Shown one piece after another: positions 61,703 to 64,000 of a DNA stretch of 64,000 bases. This stretch comes from Cladopsammia gracilis (taxonomy: Eukaryota; Cnidaria; Anthozoa; Scleractinia; Dendrophylliidae), in contig JAJGOT010000597.1 in the NCBI GenBank assembly GCA_022457155.1, positions 124,001-188,000 of the forward strand, read 5' to 3'. Position 1 is the first letter of the stretch; every line of letters begins with the position of its first letter. Below the pieces are notes generated by a model. That model saw only the letters and a program-made list of their open reading frames with translations, did not search any database and was not told where the DNA came from. Made by a program: the position numbers and the translations under genes.

Positions 61703-63995
61703 TTATTTGTCTATGGTGTTCCTCGGTCTTTTGGTCCGCCTTTGACTTCCAGTATGTTTTCGGCGCCTCTTCGTGCTGTGCGCTCTCAACAGCTGCTCGG
61801 ACATTGCGCAGTCGTCGACGTGTTCTGACCACGGTACACCACTTGGACTGTGGGACGTTTGGCTGAGATCGACGTCGTGTTGCGGGACGTATGATGGCGT
61901 TTTCGGCGTGACGAAGAATGTGTCGTCGTCGTCGTCTTCTTCCACGCGCGCGACGGGCAGCCGTTCATACAAGCTGGACACTATGTGTTGGTCTTCTTTT
62001 CGAAGTAGGCCGAGTTCACCGCATACCCGCTTTCTTTCGGCCAGAGCATCTGCCCACCCGAGGGTGCCGACATTTCTGTGATGGTTCTGCAGTTTGTCTT
62101 CCAATATTTCTCTTAGCGCAGCCATGGAAGCCGTCACTTCAGGGTCGTCGCTGCTTCGTAGGGCGACAATGCATTCTTGGAGTGCTTTCTCCGTAGTCCT
62201 TAGCCAACTGGATTGGAACACTTTCTTGGCTCTTTCCTTTCTGGCTTCTAGATCTTTAGCGAGTTGCGCTTCTTGAAAGGCAGCGAGCTCCGTTCGAATT
62301 GGTGTGGGAAACGGCTCGTTCTGGTCGTGTGGGAGCAACGACACATGATCCATCGACACTCCCCTGTATAGTAAGTGCTGTTGCCTCTTCTCGTACCACA
62401 CTTCCTCTAGCTTTTTCTGCCTTTCTTTTTCCGCGAGACGAGTTTCTAAGATGTGGCTCAGTTGACGATGACGTAGAGAAACAGGTGAGCATTGTGCCAG
62501 ACTAGCTTTCAAGGCCGTCAGGGTCTGGTCGTCATCGGAATCGCCGGCATCTTGAATCGTGTCCTCATCAGAGCTTTCTTCTTGGGATCGTGGTTCTGTC
62601 AGAAGGTCGCCAAGAGGCAGGGTTCTTAATATTTCCTTCTCACTCTCCGGCAGGATTCCGTCGTCATTCTGCGATGGTTGTTCTCCTTCCTCGTCATCAG
62701 AGCTTTCTTCCTCATCGCTGGCCACCCGAGCTTTTGAAGCCGCCCAAGCAATGCATTCCACCGGATGCTTTCGGAGCCATTGCGCAGCTTTCTTCTTAGG
62801 ACTCACCAAGGTTTTGAACTTGTAGTATCGTATTCTGCGATCCATCGCCGGTTGGTCCTCTGGCTTGAACTCCAGTTTCTTCTGCGCCGTCATGAACATC
62901 GGGCAACGGTTGAAAAATGATTTCGCTGTCTTGTATTTCACATCACATGCCGTATAACCGCCTTGAGTGATTATCTTCCAATCATCTACATCAAGGCTCG
63001 ACGAGGACGCTTCATCGATGAAGATCACATCTGTGTTCTTACTTATCATCGCTTTGTTGAACACTTTTTGTTTGGTGATGGTTGCCACGTTCTTGTGGTG
63101 TGAGGCCAAGGATTGGATAGAAAAGGCTGGTTTTTTCCGCTGTCCGGCTCGCCAACTAAGCATGGTACCCTCTCTTTGTGCTTTTTGTTGTTGAAGTTCA
63201 GCAGCCGGAGGAAATCTTCGCAAAACAGCGCCGTCTCAGCTTCGGAAAGGCTGTTCTTAAGTACTTCCTCAAAGTACTTTGGCTGTGGATCTTTGAATGC
63301 ATCGTATCGTGAAAAGGCTCTTGGTGTGACGAGGCCCGTTTTCTCCGCGGCAATTGCATCTTTCACGAATCTTCTTTCCGCGATATGCCAACAGTATCCG
63401 CGTTTACCTCGATTAGGTTGTGATCTGCGATAATTGGACGGATGACCTCGCAGTCGGGATCCGCCAATAGGTCGATAACCCGTTTCGTATCCTTCAGAAG
63501 CCTTGATTTGAACGATTCATTGGCCGCCAAGCTGTTTATGAAAACCTTCATATCACATTTATACGAATACGTGTATTTGGCACCCTCGCACTTCTTGTAG
63601 ATCGTCCCCCTATGAATGGCGTAGTCCAGCCTTTTCATCGCTATGGATATGTCATTTATTAAGACGGTCATTTTGTCTCCAAGTCTCGGCTCTTCTTCCT
63701 CGATTTGTTTTGCTGAATTGGAGTCTTGAGTTGTACAGTCCAAGCCAAAACGATCAATAACCAGGTTAGCCTGTTGAATTTTTGCAATGGCGCCAGAGAG
63801 CGCGGACTTGAACGGAGCATGAACGAGGCGTACACGGGCGACATTCTCAGTACCACATTCCTCTATGTCCATGGCGTCAGGATCTTCTAAAACGCTTTGC
63901 ACTTCTGACAAATAACAGTGTTGAAAGGATGAAGTAACAAGATCTTGCATGAAGCTATTACTGTGATCTTTCAGTACTTTAAATAGTTCCCTCAT
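61703..63995 (-). pseudogene. SF3-type helicase gene, at least three frameshifts
   Basis: Three minus-strand frames (63995-63363, 63366-63046, 63223-61703) are parts of one gene. The order is an N-terminal helical domain, then Walker A (GEPDSGK, about 63140), Walker B (DVIFIDEA), a long ITQGGYTACDVKYK motif, MFMTAQ in the motif C place and DRRIRYYKF, as in superfamily 3 helicases of parvoviruses and other small DNA viruses. The C-terminal ~330 residues are acidic and coiled, with several SDEE patches. Walker A is cut by a shift in an A6 run. The gene may continue beyond the window edge. It converges with the recombinase-like gene. Confidence 0.6.
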
Positions 63996-64000
63996 TGCAG

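Noticed and set aside
61773..62505. Plus-strand frames antisense to the SF3 helicase gene
   Set aside because: Serine-rich shadow frames opposite acidic SDEE-coding DNA, without motifs or start context.

Overview
Most likely anthozoan (cnidarian) nuclear DNA, inferred from the host repeat types and the gene content of two large virus-like transposons. The window is a stretch of retroelement debris, small repeats and LRR-type exons interrupted by a 36.5-kb nested insertion of two Polinton/Maverick-class (adintovirus-like) elements.

Layout. Positions 1-12146 are host flank: minisatellites, short duplications, two probable host exons, a foldback repeat carrying a well-formed hammerhead ribozyme (5911-5955), LRR-type exons, tRNA-like repeats, LINE and Penelope-like debris, and the first part of a retroelement gag/ORF1-like frame. 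Positions 12147-48608 are the outer element. It is bounded by a perfect 6-bp target duplication (CCTTGT, 12141-12146 and 48609-48614) and splits the gag-like frame, which resumes at 48609. The inner element, 12430-29868, sits inside the left terminal inverted repeat (TIR) of the outer one and is flanked by a 5-bp duplication (CATTT). The right TIR of the outer element (about 48325-48345) still holds the same site without an insertion. Positions 48615-64000 are right flank: a segmental duplicate of the 8-9 kb region, two LINE reverse-transcriptase remnants, a near-perfect foldback, a minisatellite, and a convergent pair of degraded genes. One is a tyrosine-recombinase-like gene with a C2H2 finger and a SANT/Myb motif. 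The other is an SF3-type helicase.

Inner element (17.4 kb, clearly higher GC). It has a YqaJ-type nuclease (broken), a VLTF3-like zinc-ribbon factor, a penton-like protein, a 466-aa protein of unknown role, a coiled-coil membrane protein, a double-jelly-roll major capsid protein, a packaging ATPase, a run of small membrane or virion-type proteins, a DDE integrase (one frameshift) and a protein-primed DNA polymerase B (one frameshift). Most genes start a few bases after a TATATACA-like motif. No protease was found.

Outer element (about 19 kb without the insert, very AT-rich). It has a fibre-like protein, packaging ATPase, major capsid protein (one in-frame stop), a basic amphipathic protein, penton, an adenovirus-type protease frame with no ATG, a core-like protein, a zinc-ribbon protein, a phospholipase A2 protein, a DDE integrase with chromodomain, a possible ssDNA-binding protein, a VLTF3-like factor and a heavily frameshifted polymerase B. 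Its genes have TATA-type motifs 10-25 bases before the ATG, and several end in hairpins with T tracts. Together the genes describe a capsid-forming, self-replicating, integrating element with its own late-transcription factor. Both copies now look non-autonomous because of frameshifts and stops, some of which lie in homopolymers and could be sequencing errors.
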